Positions 17,470 through 25,683 of a DNA stretch of 64,000 nt are shown here, piece after piece. The notes under the pieces are model-generated. The model was given only the letters and a program-made list of their open reading frames with translations. It did no database searches and was not told where the DNA came from. A program made the translations under genes and the position numbers. The number at the start of each line of letters is the position of its first letter. Within the stretch, counting starts at the first letter, position 1. This stretch comes from Pseudolabrys sp963742345 (lineage in GTDB: Bacteria; Pseudomonadota; Alphaproteobacteria; Rhizobiales; Xanthobacteraceae), in contig CAVULO010000012.1 in the NCBI GenBank assembly GCA_963742345.1, positions 124,001-188,000 of the forward strand, given 5' to 3'.

Positions 17470-19062
17470 ATGGCGAACGGTCGTGCTGCGACGGCGGGCT
17501 CGCGCGGTCTCGCCTTAATTCTGCTCGTTCTGGTGATGCTCGCGGGCCTTCCGGTCGCGGTCTGGCTGGATTTGCGCAATCTGACGGAGACCTCGCTGCT
17601 GCGTCAGGCGCGAGACCTAAACTCAGTGGTCAGCAGTGTGCGCGCCTACTACGCAACCAACGTGGTCGGCCGGGTGCTCGCTTCGCCCGGCTCGACCAAG
17701 GTGGTCCACAACTATGAGACCATCCCTGGCGCCATACCGATCCCGGCAACGCTCTCGCTCGAACTCGGTCGGGTGATCAGCGAGCAGCAACAGAACATTG
17801 CCTACCGATTCGTGTCAGATTTTCCCTTCAAGAACCGCGCGCCGCACGAGCTTGATAATTTCGAGACCAACGCGCTCACAGACTTGCGCAAGCATACAGA
17901 CCAGCAACTGACAGAAGTGTCGGCGTCGGTCTTCAGTGATCACGTCCGCCTGGTTGCGCCCGTGATCATGGGCCCTGCCTGCGTGAACTGCCACAACGCG
18001 CATCCGGAAAGCCCGAAACGGGACTGGAAGGTCGGCGATGTGCGGGGGATCCAGGAAATAACCATCAGCCAGGCGATCGCGACCAACATATTTTCATTCA
18101 AGTATCTGCTGGCTTATTTCGTCTTTATGGCAGGATCTGGAATTACTTTTATCGGCGTGCAGCGGCACCAGGCCGCAACGATTCGTGGCATGAACCGGGA
18201 ACTCGAGACCGCGAATGATTTCCTCGCCACGTTATCGATGAAGATCTCGCGCTACCTCTCGCCGCAAATCTACAAGAGCATATTCAGCGGCCAGAAGGAC
18301 GTCACGATCCATACTGAGCGCAAGAAGCTCACAATCTTCTTTTCCGACATCAAGGATTTTACCGCAACGACAGAACGCTTGCAGCCGGAGCAGGTCACGT
18401 TGCTGCTCAATGAATATTTTACCGAAATGTCCAACATCACGCTCAGGCATGGCGGCACGATCGACAAATTTGTCGGCGACGCCATTCTGATCTTTTTTGG
18501 CGATCCGGAATCAAATGGAGAAGCGGAAGACGCCAAGGCTTGCTTGCGCATGGCGGCTGATATGCAGCATCGGCTCGCCGAACTGAACGTGAAATGGCGC
18601 AATGACGGCGTCGAGCATCCCTTCCGCGTCCGGATGGGCATCAATACCGGCTACTGCAATGTCGGAAACTTCGGCAGCGCCGACCGGATGGACTATACAA
18701 TCATCGGCGCGGAAGCGAACCTCGCGGCACGCCTGCAATCAATCGCCGAACCGGGACATATTGTGGTCAGCTACGAAACCTATGCTTTGGTGCGGGACAT
18801 CCTAGTCGCGCACGCGATGCCGCCAATTACGATGAAGGGGATCAGCCGCGAGGTCGTTCCTTATGCGGTCGAAGGCTTGCTCGACGCGACGGGCCAGAAG
18901 CTCGTAATCTTTAGCGAGCACATGACAGGGCTTGATTTTTACCTGGACCCCAGCATGGTCAACGTCGGCTCCGCGGAGCGGATTCGTGCACTTTTACAGG
19001 AAGCAATCGCGGCCCTGGAAAAATACGGCGCACGCCCGATATCGCAAACACCGACGACTTGA
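17470..19062 (+). CDS. Class III adenylate cyclase with periplasmic haem-c-motif (DUF3365) sensor domain
   Basis: 530 residues. A membrane helix (about 15-37) and a second (about 210-232) bracket a DUF3365/Tll0287-type periplasmic domain with a CxxCH motif (C171-VN-C174-H175), which would attach c-type haem. The cytoplasmic class III cyclase domain (about 280-460) has both metal-binding Asp (D293 in FFSDIKDF, D337 in FVGDAIL), the adenine-selecting Lys and Asp (K333, D408 in MDYTIIG) and the Asn/Arg of EANLAARL. This pattern predicts active ATP cyclisation. It heads a plus-strand group with an L,D-transpeptidase 32 bases downstream. Redox or gas sensing is inferred from the haem motif. Confidence 0.9.
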   Translation: MANGRAATAGSRGLALILLVLVMLAGLPVAVWLDLRNLTETSLLRQARDLNSVVSSVRAYYATNVVGRVLASPGSTKVVHNYETIPGAIPIPATLSLELGRVISEQQQNIAYRFVSDFPFKNRAPHELDNFETNALTDLRKHTDQQLTEVSASVFSDHVRLVAPVIMGPACVNCHNAHPESPKRDWKVGDVRGIQEITISQAIATNIFSFKYLLAYFVFMAGSGITFIGVQRHQAATIRGMNRELETANDFLATLSMKISRYLSPQIYKSIFSGQKDVTIHTERKKLTIFFSDIKDFTATTERLQPEQVTLLLNEYFTEMSNITLRHGGTIDKFVGDAILIFFGDPESNGEAEDAKACLRMAADMQHRLAELNVKWRNDGVEHPFRVRMGINTGYCNVGNFGSADRMDYTIIGAEANLAARLQSIAEPGHIVVSYETYALVRDILVAHAMPPITMKGISREVVPYAVEGLLDATGQKLVIFSEHMTGLDFYLDPSMVNVGSAERIRALLQEAIAALEKYGARPISQTPTT

Positions 19063-19094
19063 TCGCCATGAACAATACAAAGAGGCCTTAAGAG

Positions 19095-19598
19095 ATGCGC
19101 GCTCACTTTTTGGGTATCTTGGCATTCTTGTTTGCTGGCGTTGTCGCGCCGGTTTCCTCCCACGCCCGCGAAATGGTTCACCTCACTGGCTATTCGTCGG
19201 GAACGATCATCGTGAAAACCAACGAAAGACGTCTTTATCTCGTTTTGGATGGGACCCAGGCAATTCGCTACCCTGTAGGTGTCGGTCGGGCTGGCAAGGC
19301 CTGGTCGGGGACTGCCTACATCAATGGGAAATACATACAGCCGGGCTGGTCGCCGCCGGCCGAAATAAAGCGCGATAAGCCATCACTGCCCGATCTCATA
19401 CCGGGCGGGAGTCCAAGAAATCCGATGGGCGCCGCTGCCATGACGCTGAGCGAAGGCGAATATGCTATTCATGGCACCAACAATCCCGCTTCGATTGGCG
19501 GATTCGTCTCATACGGATGCATCCGCATGTACAATCAAGACATTATGGATCTGTATCAGCGTGTCAGCCTCGGTACGAAAGTTGTGGTGTTGCGGTAA
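19095..19598 (+). CDS. L,D-transpeptidase (YkuD domain), exported
   Basis: 167 residues with a signal peptide (MRAHFLGILAFLFAGVVAPV, cleavage near SHA) and a complete YkuD catalytic domain. The active-site signature HGTNN...SxGCIRM places the nucleophile at C142 and the partner His at H126. Such periplasmic enzymes form 3-3 peptidoglycan cross-links or tether proteins to peptidoglycan. The size is that of the single-domain rhizobial members, many of which occur as paralogues. It lies 32 bases after the adenylate cyclase and 16 bases before the next small gene, suggesting one transcript. Confidence 0.93.
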   Translation: MRAHFLGILAFLFAGVVAPVSSHAREMVHLTGYSSGTIIVKTNERRLYLVLDGTQAIRYPVGVGRAGKAWSGTAYINGKYIQPGWSPPAEIKRDKPSLPDLIPGGSPRNPMGAAAMTLSEGEYAIHGTNNPASIGGFVSYGCIRMYNQDIMDLYQRVSLGTKVVVLR

Positions 19599-19614
19599 AT
19601 TCAAAGAGGAGACC

Positions 19615-19860
19615 ATGAACCCGCAAATAATGATTCTCCTGCCGTTTGGCGCCCTCGTCGCGATAATTGCCGTGCTGGTAACGCCGGCATCGGCCTATTG
19701 GCAATTTATCGAACGCCCCCCGGGTGTGGAGGTAAAGCCGTCGCCACGCTACAGCACCCAGAAAGAGTGTGAGGCCGCCATCAAGAAAGCCGAGGCCGCG
19801 CTCAAAAAGGCATACCCGGATCGCTATCCTCTGGTCGGCAGCTGCGAAGAGTATCGCTGA
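19615..19860 (+). CDS. Small exported protein, unknown
   Basis: 81 residues. The hydrophobic N-terminus (MNPQIMILLPFGALVAIIAVL, likely cleaved after ASA) is followed by a polar part with two Cys (QKECEAA, VGSCEEYR) and a Lys/Ala-rich helix between them, so a disulfide-held hairpin is likely. Start ATG 19615 has AGGAG eight bases upstream and lies 16 bases after the L,D-transpeptidase stop. Weak dyad symmetry near 19872-19887 may end the transcript. No family recognised. Confidence 0.65.
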   Translation: MNPQIMILLPFGALVAIIAVLVTPASAYWQFIERPPGVEVKPSPRYSTQKECEAAIKKAEAALKKAYPDRYPLVGSCEEYR

Positions 19861-20055
19861 CGCATGCCCTCGGCCCCGAACCGGGCCCTTATTACGGGCT
19901 AAAAGTGGCCGGTTTTCCCAAACACACCAGGCGGAACGTTCTGATTGGAATGGGTTTTCAAGAATGTGGGGGAGTGTGACTTTTCCGCACTAGCTGATGA
20001 TCACCAACGGCGATAATAAAATGCATTACTAAAAGACCAAAAGTTGGGGTGGCTC

Positions 20056-20178
20056 ATGAAGAAGTTCTTGGTTGTAATCTGCTCAGTATTCCTCGCCTTT
20101 GGCCTTACGGGTTGCATCGGCAAAGGCAAAGCGCCGGTCGGCAAGGGCAAGGCTCCGGTCGTTCAGACCAAGGGCTAA
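20056..20178 (+). CDS. Tiny lipoprotein with a GKGKAPV repeat
   Basis: 40 residues. The lipoprotein signal MKKFLVVICSVFLAFGLTGC ends in a good lipobox (LTGC, Cys20). The mature peptide is only about 20 residues: IGKGKAPVGKGKAPVVQTKG, two copies of the basic unit GKGKAPV. It would be an acylated cationic peptide on the membrane. Upstream spacing (GGGGTGG before CTC-ATG) is acceptable. I recall similar tiny lipoproteins in related genomes but know of no function. Confidence 0.65.
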   Translation: MKKFLVVICSVFLAFGLTGCIGKGKAPVGKGKAPVVQTKG

Positions 20179-20357
20179 GCTTAGCGCCTGATTGATGAGA
20201 CTAGGTCCGCATAACCTGTCGGACCTTCTCTCTATTCGCGTGTGGCTGGATCCTCGGACCCTGTAAGGCAGAATGTCGGAGAGTTGCTCCGGTATTTCGT
20301 GGGCGCCTATAGTCGCAGCAGGGCGGGCAGCCGAGCTTCGAGAGTAGGGAGCCGAAC

Positions 20358-21143
20358 ATGCGGGGATATTTCGCGTTAAGCCGAAGCATTCGCACCCTCA
20401 TGGCCGGCGGTTTAGTTGCGATCTCCTTCGCGCTAACAGCCTCGCCTTCCCGCGCAATTGATGCGGCGGGCTCTGCACCGGCCTCGACACAGCCGACGAC
20501 CTCCAAACCAGCCCAAAGCTCGTACAAGCCGTATTTCGTCGAATTCCGCGCACGATCCGCCGCGAGCTACGGCCACATGTATGTGCTCTATGGCCAAGTG
20601 AATAGCCACGGTGAAATTGTAAAGAGCGACATTGCGGGTCTGCATCCAGCGGGAGATGCAAACGATTGCGAAAACTGCAGCCTTCTCGCCTGGACTTTAG
20701 GTCATCTTGTATTTGTACCCTCCGAAACCGGAGCCAGCGACGGTGATCTTGAAGAAAAATACGTCACCGCGCGTTATCGCGTCATGGTGGATCCGGCGAC
20801 ATTTAAAAAAGTGTCTGCCCACATCAGCAAGCTGAAGGCCGACAAGCCAATGTGGCATGCGCTTATTAACAGCTGCGTGACATTCGGAAATGGTATTGCC
20901 GAAAACATGGGGTTGAAGACGCCCGCATCTGCTTTTCTGGAGCCGAAGGACTACGTAGAATCTCTTCGTGATTTAAATGGCGGCAAACCACAAAAGGCTC
21001 TGAGGTTTGCTGCACCTTCATCGGGTTCGGCTCAGCCGGCGAAGCCGGGAGATCCGCCGGTGCCGAGCAAACCAAAAAAACAGCCAGTGGCGAACTTACC
21101 GCCCTCACAGTCTGTCGGGGTTGCCTCTGACGCCAGGCACTAA
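20358..21143 (+). CDS. Exported protein with putative permuted papain-like (NlpC/LRAT-type) active site
   Basis: 261 residues with a signal peptide ending near SRA (residue 33) and a Pro/Ala/Lys-rich C-terminal tail (about 215-261). The core keeps an order typical of circularly permuted papain-fold enzymes: His first (SYGHMYVLYG, H73) and Cys later in a helix start (LINSCVTFGNGIAENMGL, C173). That arrangement suggests a peptidase, amidase or acyltransferase in the periplasm. The assignment rests on motif order only; an NCENCS Cys pair (about 99-102) might instead bind metal. Start ATG 20358 has AGGGAG upstream. Confidence 0.6.
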   Translation: MRGYFALSRSIRTLMAGGLVAISFALTASPSRAIDAAGSAPASTQPTTSKPAQSSYKPYFVEFRARSAASYGHMYVLYGQVNSHGEIVKSDIAGLHPAGDANDCENCSLLAWTLGHLVFVPSETGASDGDLEEKYVTARYRVMVDPATFKKVSAHISKLKADKPMWHALINSCVTFGNGIAENMGLKTPASAFLEPKDYVESLRDLNGGKPQKALRFAAPSSGSAQPAKPGDPPVPSKPKKQPVANLPPSQSVGVASDARH

Positions 21144-21178
21144 AGCCGCGTCTCAGAACTCATAGATAACGCTTTATC

Positions 21179-21205
21179 GCCAGCCATCACCGGCTGGCTT
21201 ACTTT
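21179..21205 (+). terminator. Terminator between convergent genes
   Basis: A 7-bp perfect stem (GCCAGCC with GGCTGGC) and 6-nt loop, followed on the plus strand by TTACTTT. It sits between the stop codons of the exported papain-like protein and the minus-strand TPR protein. Confidence 0.6.
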
Positions 21206-21594
21206 CCGATGTTTGGATTTATCCGTTTAGCTGCCGCCACGTCGGCTTCCGCACCAGCCTTGTCCCCCATGCGTTGCTTGTCGAGACCTCGGTACAAGAG
21301 CGCATCTGCGTCATTCGGATTGAGCCGGACGGCCTCGTCGTAGTCGGCGATGGCACGTGCATAGTCCTCCTTGTTTTCGTAAGCGAGTGCGCGGTTATAG
21401 AAGGCGATAGCGACGTTTTCTTGCAATTCCGTGCCCGATTGAATCAGCGCGGTACAGCTCTTGATTTGCTGATCCCAATCAACCCCCGGATTTCCTGTGC
21501 AAGCCTGCCAATGTGAGGAAAGCTGTGCGGCGGCGGAAATTATCGACGCTGTTAGCGCGACGATTCCTGCGATCCCGCGCGCCGGAACAGACAC
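21199..21594 (-). CDS. Small exported TPR protein
   Basis: 131 residues: signal peptide (MSVPARGIAGIVALTASI, ending SAAAQ), a Cys pair (WQACTGN, IKSCTALI) and two TPR units (AFYNRALAYENKEDYARAIADYD, ALLYRGLDKQRMGDKAGAEAD). GTG 21594 is preferred because AAGGAG lies seven bases before it; a TTG further upstream lacks one. Similar single-signal TPR proteins act as periplasmic scaffolds, but no partner is evident here. Convergent with the gene at 20358. Confidence 0.8.
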   Translation of the reverse strand: MSVPARGIAGIVALTASIISAAAQLSSHWQACTGNPGVDWDQQIKSCTALIQSGTELQENVAIAFYNRALAYENKEDYARAIADYDEAVRLNPNDADALLYRGLDKQRMGDKAGAEADVAAAKRINPNIGK

Positions 21595-21823
21595 TTTTGC
21601 TCTCCTTATACTCGCGCCGCCTCGGGCCAAAGGCCCTTACGCTAGCATACTGAAAGGGAGGGTGGGTTTGGAGCGTTTGGCGGCCACCGGGGTCTGCTCT
21701 GGATCGGGCACTCAATGGCAATTTCGGGCTCGGCCCCCATCGAAATTTTTAATGCTCAATTTACGTTTCGCGCAGTGCGGCTGGACCTACAAGCTTTCAG
21801 GGGCGTCAGCCGGAGCGGAACCA

Positions 21824-22036
21824 ATGTGGATCATGGGTGTCTATGTTTTAGTTGTCGTCGTCAGCGAATTGATCGTAGTCGCAATCGGTTTGGTTCTGGA
21901 CGGAATTTACCCGATAGCCAGTTTGCCCGTTTCCCTATCGCTGTTCTTCGCCGTTCTTTGGTTTGGTTGGCTTGTCGCGGTACGCCTGACCGAACCCAAG
22001 CATGCAAAAAAATCAAAATTCCTGGCCGAGAACTAA
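21824..22036 (+). CDS. Small two-helix membrane protein
   Basis: 70 residues with two hydrophobic segments (MGVYVLVVVVSELIVVAIGLV and SLPVSLSLFFAVLWFGWLVAV) joined by a short loop, and a basic cytoplasmic tail (KHAKKSKFLAEN). Start ATG 21824 has GGAG at the right distance (CGGAGCGGAACCA); the same frame is open further upstream but without character. It lies 59 bases before the lactate permease. Function unknown. Confidence 0.6.
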   Translation: MWIMGVYVLVVVVSELIVVAIGLVLDGIYPIASLPVSLSLFFAVLWFGWLVAVRLTEPKHAKKSKFLAEN

Positions 22037-22095
22037 ATCTGATTGGCGGTGCGTGCGAGGTTCAATAACGATGTGACGAGCTTAGGCAGACAAGG

Positions 22096-23757
22096 ATGTG
22101 GAACCAAATATACAATCCACTCGGCAATACAGTTTTATCGACCGGGGCGGCAGCACTGCCGGTCGTAACGCTTCTTGTTCTCATCGCCTCGAATAAGGTC
22201 AAGGCTCACATCGCGGCGGTCATTGCGCTTATCGTCGCGAATCTGGTTGCCATCGTCATCTTCACTATGCCGGCTGACATGTCGCTGCGCGCAACCGCGC
22301 TCGGCGCAGTCACCGGCTTTTTCCCAATCGGCTGGATCGTCCTGAATGTCATTTTCCTTTACCGGCTGACCGTGGAAAGGGGCGTATTCGAGACCCTCCA
22401 GACCACCATCGGCGGCGTCACCGAGGACCGCCGATTGCAGTTGTTGCTCATAGCGTTCTCCTTTGGTGCATTCTTCGAAGGGGCGTCTGGCTTCGGTACG
22501 CCGGTTGCAGTGACCGGTGCAATCCTGATCGGACTTGGTTTCTCACCCCTTGCAGCATCCGGCCTGTCGCTGATTGCCAACACGGCTCCCGTCGCCTATG
22601 GCGCCCTCGGTACGCCCATAGCGGGCCTCTCGAGCGTCACCGGCATCGATCCGTTTTTGCTCGGCGCGATGGTTGGCCGCCAACTCCCGTTTTTTTCGCT
22701 GATCGTGCCGTTCTGGCTAATCTGGGTGTTCGCGGGATTTCGCGGCATGAAGGAGATCTGGCCGGCGATCCTGGTGACCGGCGTCTCCTTCGCCGTCCCT
22801 CAATTTCTGATCTCCAACTTCATCAATCCCTGGATTGTCGATATTGGCGCATCGTTAATCTCGATGGCCTGTCTGATCGCCTTTCTGAAAATGTGGAAAC
22901 CTAAAGTCATCTGGACCTCCCCTGCCCTTCGCAGCCGTGACGATTCAGCCGCCACGATGGGAAAGAGACCGGCGAAGTCATCAAAAGTGCCTACGACCGC
23001 CGAGGTGTGGTTCTCGCTGCTTCCCTGGATCATTGTTTGCGTCATCTTGCTGCTTTGGGGCACCAACGCGGTGAAGGGAATCCTCAACGCCTACGCGACC
23101 TGGAATTTCCCGGTTCCTGGCCTGCACAACATGATCAACAAGGTCGCGCCCGTCGTGCCGGCGCCCACCAAAGAAGGCGCGGTGTTCGCGTTCACCTGGT
23201 TGTCCTACACAGGGTCCGGCATGCTGATCGCAGCGATCATCTCCGGCTTGCTGATGGGATTCTCGCCGGTGCGACTGGTGACGGAATATGGCAAGACCAT
23301 CAGGATTTGCGCCTATTCGCTCGTCACAATTTCGGCGATGCTGGCGATCGGCACCCTCACCCGGTTGTCTGGCATCGACGCCACGCTCGGCCTCGCCTTC
23401 GCCGGCGCCGGCGTGCTCTACCCCTTCTTCGGCACCTTGCTGGGCTGGCTTGGCGTTGCCTTGACGGGGTCAGATACCGCCTCGAACATCCTGTTCGGCA
23501 ACCTGCAGAAGGTAACCTCCGAACAACTGGGCCTTTCACCCATTCTGATGGCAGCCGCCAATTCCTCCGGCGGCGTCATGGGCAAGATGATCGACGCGCA
23601 GTCAATCGTCGTCGCATCGACCGCCACCAACTGGTTCGGGCACGAAGGATCGATCCTGCGCTTCGTGTTCTTCCATTCTATTACGCTGGCTTGCCTGGTC
23701 GGCGTGCTGGTCATGCTCCAGGCCTACGTCTTCACCGGGATGATCGTGCAGCCATAA
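22096..23757 (+). CDS. L-lactate permease (LctP family)
   Basis: 553 residues, about 13 membrane helices, a proton-coupled uptake carrier for lactate and glycolate. Conserved LctP segments are present: FSFGAFFEGASGFGTPVAVTG, IANTAPVAYGALGTPI, LGWLGVALTGSDTASNILFG and the closing NSSGGVMGKMIDAQSIVVA. Length matches the family. No lactate dehydrogenase or regulator adjoins it, so it looks like a stand-alone transport gene, followed by a very strong terminator. Confidence 0.95.
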   Translation: MWNQIYNPLGNTVLSTGAAALPVVTLLVLIASNKVKAHIAAVIALIVANLVAIVIFTMPADMSLRATALGAVTGFFPIGWIVLNVIFLYRLTVERGVFETLQTTIGGVTEDRRLQLLLIAFSFGAFFEGASGFGTPVAVTGAILIGLGFSPLAASGLSLIANTAPVAYGALGTPIAGLSSVTGIDPFLLGAMVGRQLPFFSLIVPFWLIWVFAGFRGMKEIWPAILVTGVSFAVPQFLISNFINPWIVDIGASLISMACLIAFLKMWKPKVIWTSPALRSRDDSAATMGKRPAKSSKVPTTAEVWFSLLPWIIVCVILLLWGTNAVKGILNAYATWNFPVPGLHNMINKVAPVVPAPTKEGAVFAFTWLSYTGSGMLIAAIISGLLMGFSPVRLVTEYGKTIRICAYSLVTISAMLAIGTLTRLSGIDATLGLAFAGAGVLYPFFGTLLGWLGVALTGSDTASNILFGNLQKVTSEQLGLSPILMAAANSSGGVMGKMIDAQSIVVASTATNWFGHEGSILRFVFFHSITLACLVGVLVMLQAYVFTGMIVQP

Positions 23758-23774
23758 GCGTTCCCCACTGCACT

Positions 23775-23811
23775 ACAACGCCCTGCATTCTTCGATGCAG
23801 GGCGTTGTTTT
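23775..23811 (+). terminator. Strong rho-independent terminator after the lactate permease
   Basis: A perfect 14-bp stem (23775-23788 with 23795-23808), 6-nt loop TCTTCG and TTTT. It also serves as the boundary to the convergent glycosyltransferase gene. Confidence 0.9.
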
Positions 23812-23828
23812 GATGCAGGAGACGGGAC

Positions 23829-24725
23829 CTACGCCACGCGCAAGCTGGTATCACCTTGCGTTGCATCTGCTGGTGCGCCGACGATGGCTGCATAGTGCTG
23901 AAATATACTTGGGCAACCTGCAAAATGCAGAAAATACGCCTTGGAGAGTTCGTTGATGAGATGAGGCCAGATCGCCTCTACGTCCGATCGCGATGCCGTT
24001 CTGCCGAAAAATTCAGGAAATTGCATGACAACGAACTCGAGCACGCCCCAATTGAACCTTGGCGAAAGCCTTTGGTGCGCGCCTTCCATCAACAGCGCGT
24101 GAGACAGAAACGGTTGTTCGTAGAGGCGGCCATGATCTTCGTTATCGTAAACATGAAGAAGCAGTGCGTTGTGGAATAGCGGTGAAAGGACGAGAACACC
24201 GGCGCCGAACATGATCCCCGTCTCGTTTTTAATGCCATACGACACATAATTATTTTCCTGAAAAAACTTCCACATCAATACGGGATCAACATCGCCGTAA
24301 TCTATCTTAAGGAGCCGTTCGACATAGATCAGTCGTTCATAAGCCGACAATTGATCGCTACATTCACAGATTCCCACTCTGCGATGATCCGGCATGCTTT
24401 TCAAAATGTCCGGAGCCGTCTTTGAAAAGACGATGTCCGAATCCACCCAGACCAGGCGCTCATAGTCGCGCGCCCACGGTTGGTTGAGAATCAGGAGCTT
24501 TTGCCAGGATACCGAGCGAGTGCGGGCACGTTCGGAATCGTCGAGGTGGCACTGAATGATGATGATGTCATAGCCGTATTTGTCGGCATAAGCGGTCCAT
24601 GTGTTTTTGCAGGCCGCGTCCCAGGCCGTCTGGTAGCGGTCGCCCATCGCAATGCTGACAATAGCGTTTTTGCCGCGGGTGCCCGGCGGTAAAGGCTGGT
24701 CCCTGTGATTCAATATCGTGATCAT
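23829..24725 (-). CDS. Glycosyltransferase-like protein (DxD, GT34-like)
   Basis: 298 residues. The sequence opens with a nucleotide-sugar transferase-like fold (IVSIAMGDRYQTAWDAACKNTWTAYADKYGYD) and carries a metal-binding DSD motif (D95-S-D97 in LVWVDSDIVF), features of the GT34/GMA12-like group. A late HFAG segment is where a second metal ligand would lie. ATG 24725 was chosen because AGGGGG precedes it; the upstream in-frame extension to 24890 is Ser/Cys-rich and unlike the family. It is divergent from two methyltransferase genes, suggesting surface glycan synthesis. Confidence 0.7.
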   Translation of the reverse strand: MITILNHRDQPLPPGTRGKNAIVSIAMGDRYQTAWDAACKNTWTAYADKYGYDIIIIQCHLDDSERARTRSVSWQKLLILNQPWARDYERLVWVDSDIVFSKTAPDILKSMPDHRRVGICECSDQLSAYERLIYVERLLKIDYGDVDPVLMWKFFQENNYVSYGIKNETGIMFGAGVLVLSPLFHNALLLHVYDNEDHGRLYEQPFLSHALLMEGAHQRLSPRFNWGVLEFVVMQFPEFFGRTASRSDVEAIWPHLINELSKAYFLHFAGCPSIFQHYAAIVGAPADATQGDTSLRVA

Positions 24726-24893
24726 CCGGCAGGCCCCCTTTACGGATTCAAAAAAACGCCCCTCGTCCTGAAATACTGCGTAGACTCTGCAACTGGACTG
24801 CGAATCAGTGCACTGGGTTGATAGGTAAAAAAGCAAAACTGAGTCGTCCAGAGAATTAAGTTTGTCTGCACCCTGACATCCAGGATTCACAGA

Positions 24894-25676
24894 ATGCTCG
24901 ACAAACCCAGCACTGCCGTTGAACCGGTATTCCCTGCCGGCGACTATGTTTCCGCGGGCTTACGTCGGGTGCAGCCCGATGCCTGTTTCCCATTCATGGC
25001 GATCCACCCCGACCGAGCATCAAATCCGTGGCCTTGGCTGCGCAAAAGCATTCCTCACAACTACTATTCCGACCGCCGGTCTCCGAATATCGGCTTCGTC
25101 AGCCGCGACGAGGCCCACATCCTGTACAATACGGCGCTGCTGTTTCACGGTCAGCGTGCACTGGAAATTGGTTGCTGGCTGGGATGGTCGGCGTGCCATC
25201 TGGCGCTCGGCGGTGTGGAGCTTGATGTTGTAGACCCGATACTTGCCGACCCCGACTTTTACGGAAGTGTGACGACATCGCTCTCGGCGGCGGGCGTCAA
25301 CAACCAAGTGCATCTCATTCCCGGCGGCAGTCCGAGTGAAGTGTTACGTCTGCACAGCCATGAGCGCCGCAGTTGGGCGTTGATTTTCATCGACGGCAAT
25401 CATGAGCGCCCCGGTCCGTTGCAGGATGCAAAGGCCGCACATCTGGTTGCGGCACCTGATGCCCTGGTGCTGTTCCACGATCTTGCATCGCCGGACGTAA
25501 CCGAGGGACTGAGCTACTTACGGGACCAAGGTTGGCAGACAATGATCTATCAAACGATGCAGATCATGGGGGTCGCCTGGCGCGGCCAATGCCGCCCCTT
25601 GCCGCACTTGCCAGACCCGGCAGTCAGCTGGCCGCAACTACCGGACCATCTCAAAGGCTACAAGGTCAGCGGCTGA
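24894..25676 (+). CDS. Class I SAM-dependent methyltransferase (Methyltransf_24-like)
   Basis: 260 residues. The SAM-binding strand-loop-helix is ALEIGCWLGWSACHLALGG (near residue 90) and the post-III acidic motif is LIFIDGNHE (near 165), with LVLFHDLASPDV resembling the catalytic metal region of small-molecule and glycan O-methyltransferases. It lies 7 bases before the TylF-like gene and is divergent from the glycosyltransferase. Together they look like a sugar-decoration cassette; the substrate is unknown. Confidence 0.8.
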   Translation: MLDKPSTAVEPVFPAGDYVSAGLRRVQPDACFPFMAIHPDRASNPWPWLRKSIPHNYYSDRRSPNIGFVSRDEAHILYNTALLFHGQRALEIGCWLGWSACHLALGGVELDVVDPILADPDFYGSVTTSLSAAGVNNQVHLIPGGSPSEVLRLHSHERRSWALIFIDGNHERPGPLQDAKAAHLVAAPDALVLFHDLASPDVTEGLSYLRDQGWQTMIYQTMQIMGVAWRGQCRPLPHLPDPAVSWPQLPDHLKGYKVSG

Positions 25677-25683
25677 TTATCCG

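Noticed and set aside
23007..23813. 268-codon plus-strand frame overlapping the lactate permease gene
   Set aside because: It lies in another frame of a well-conserved permease and yields an Arg/His-rich product.
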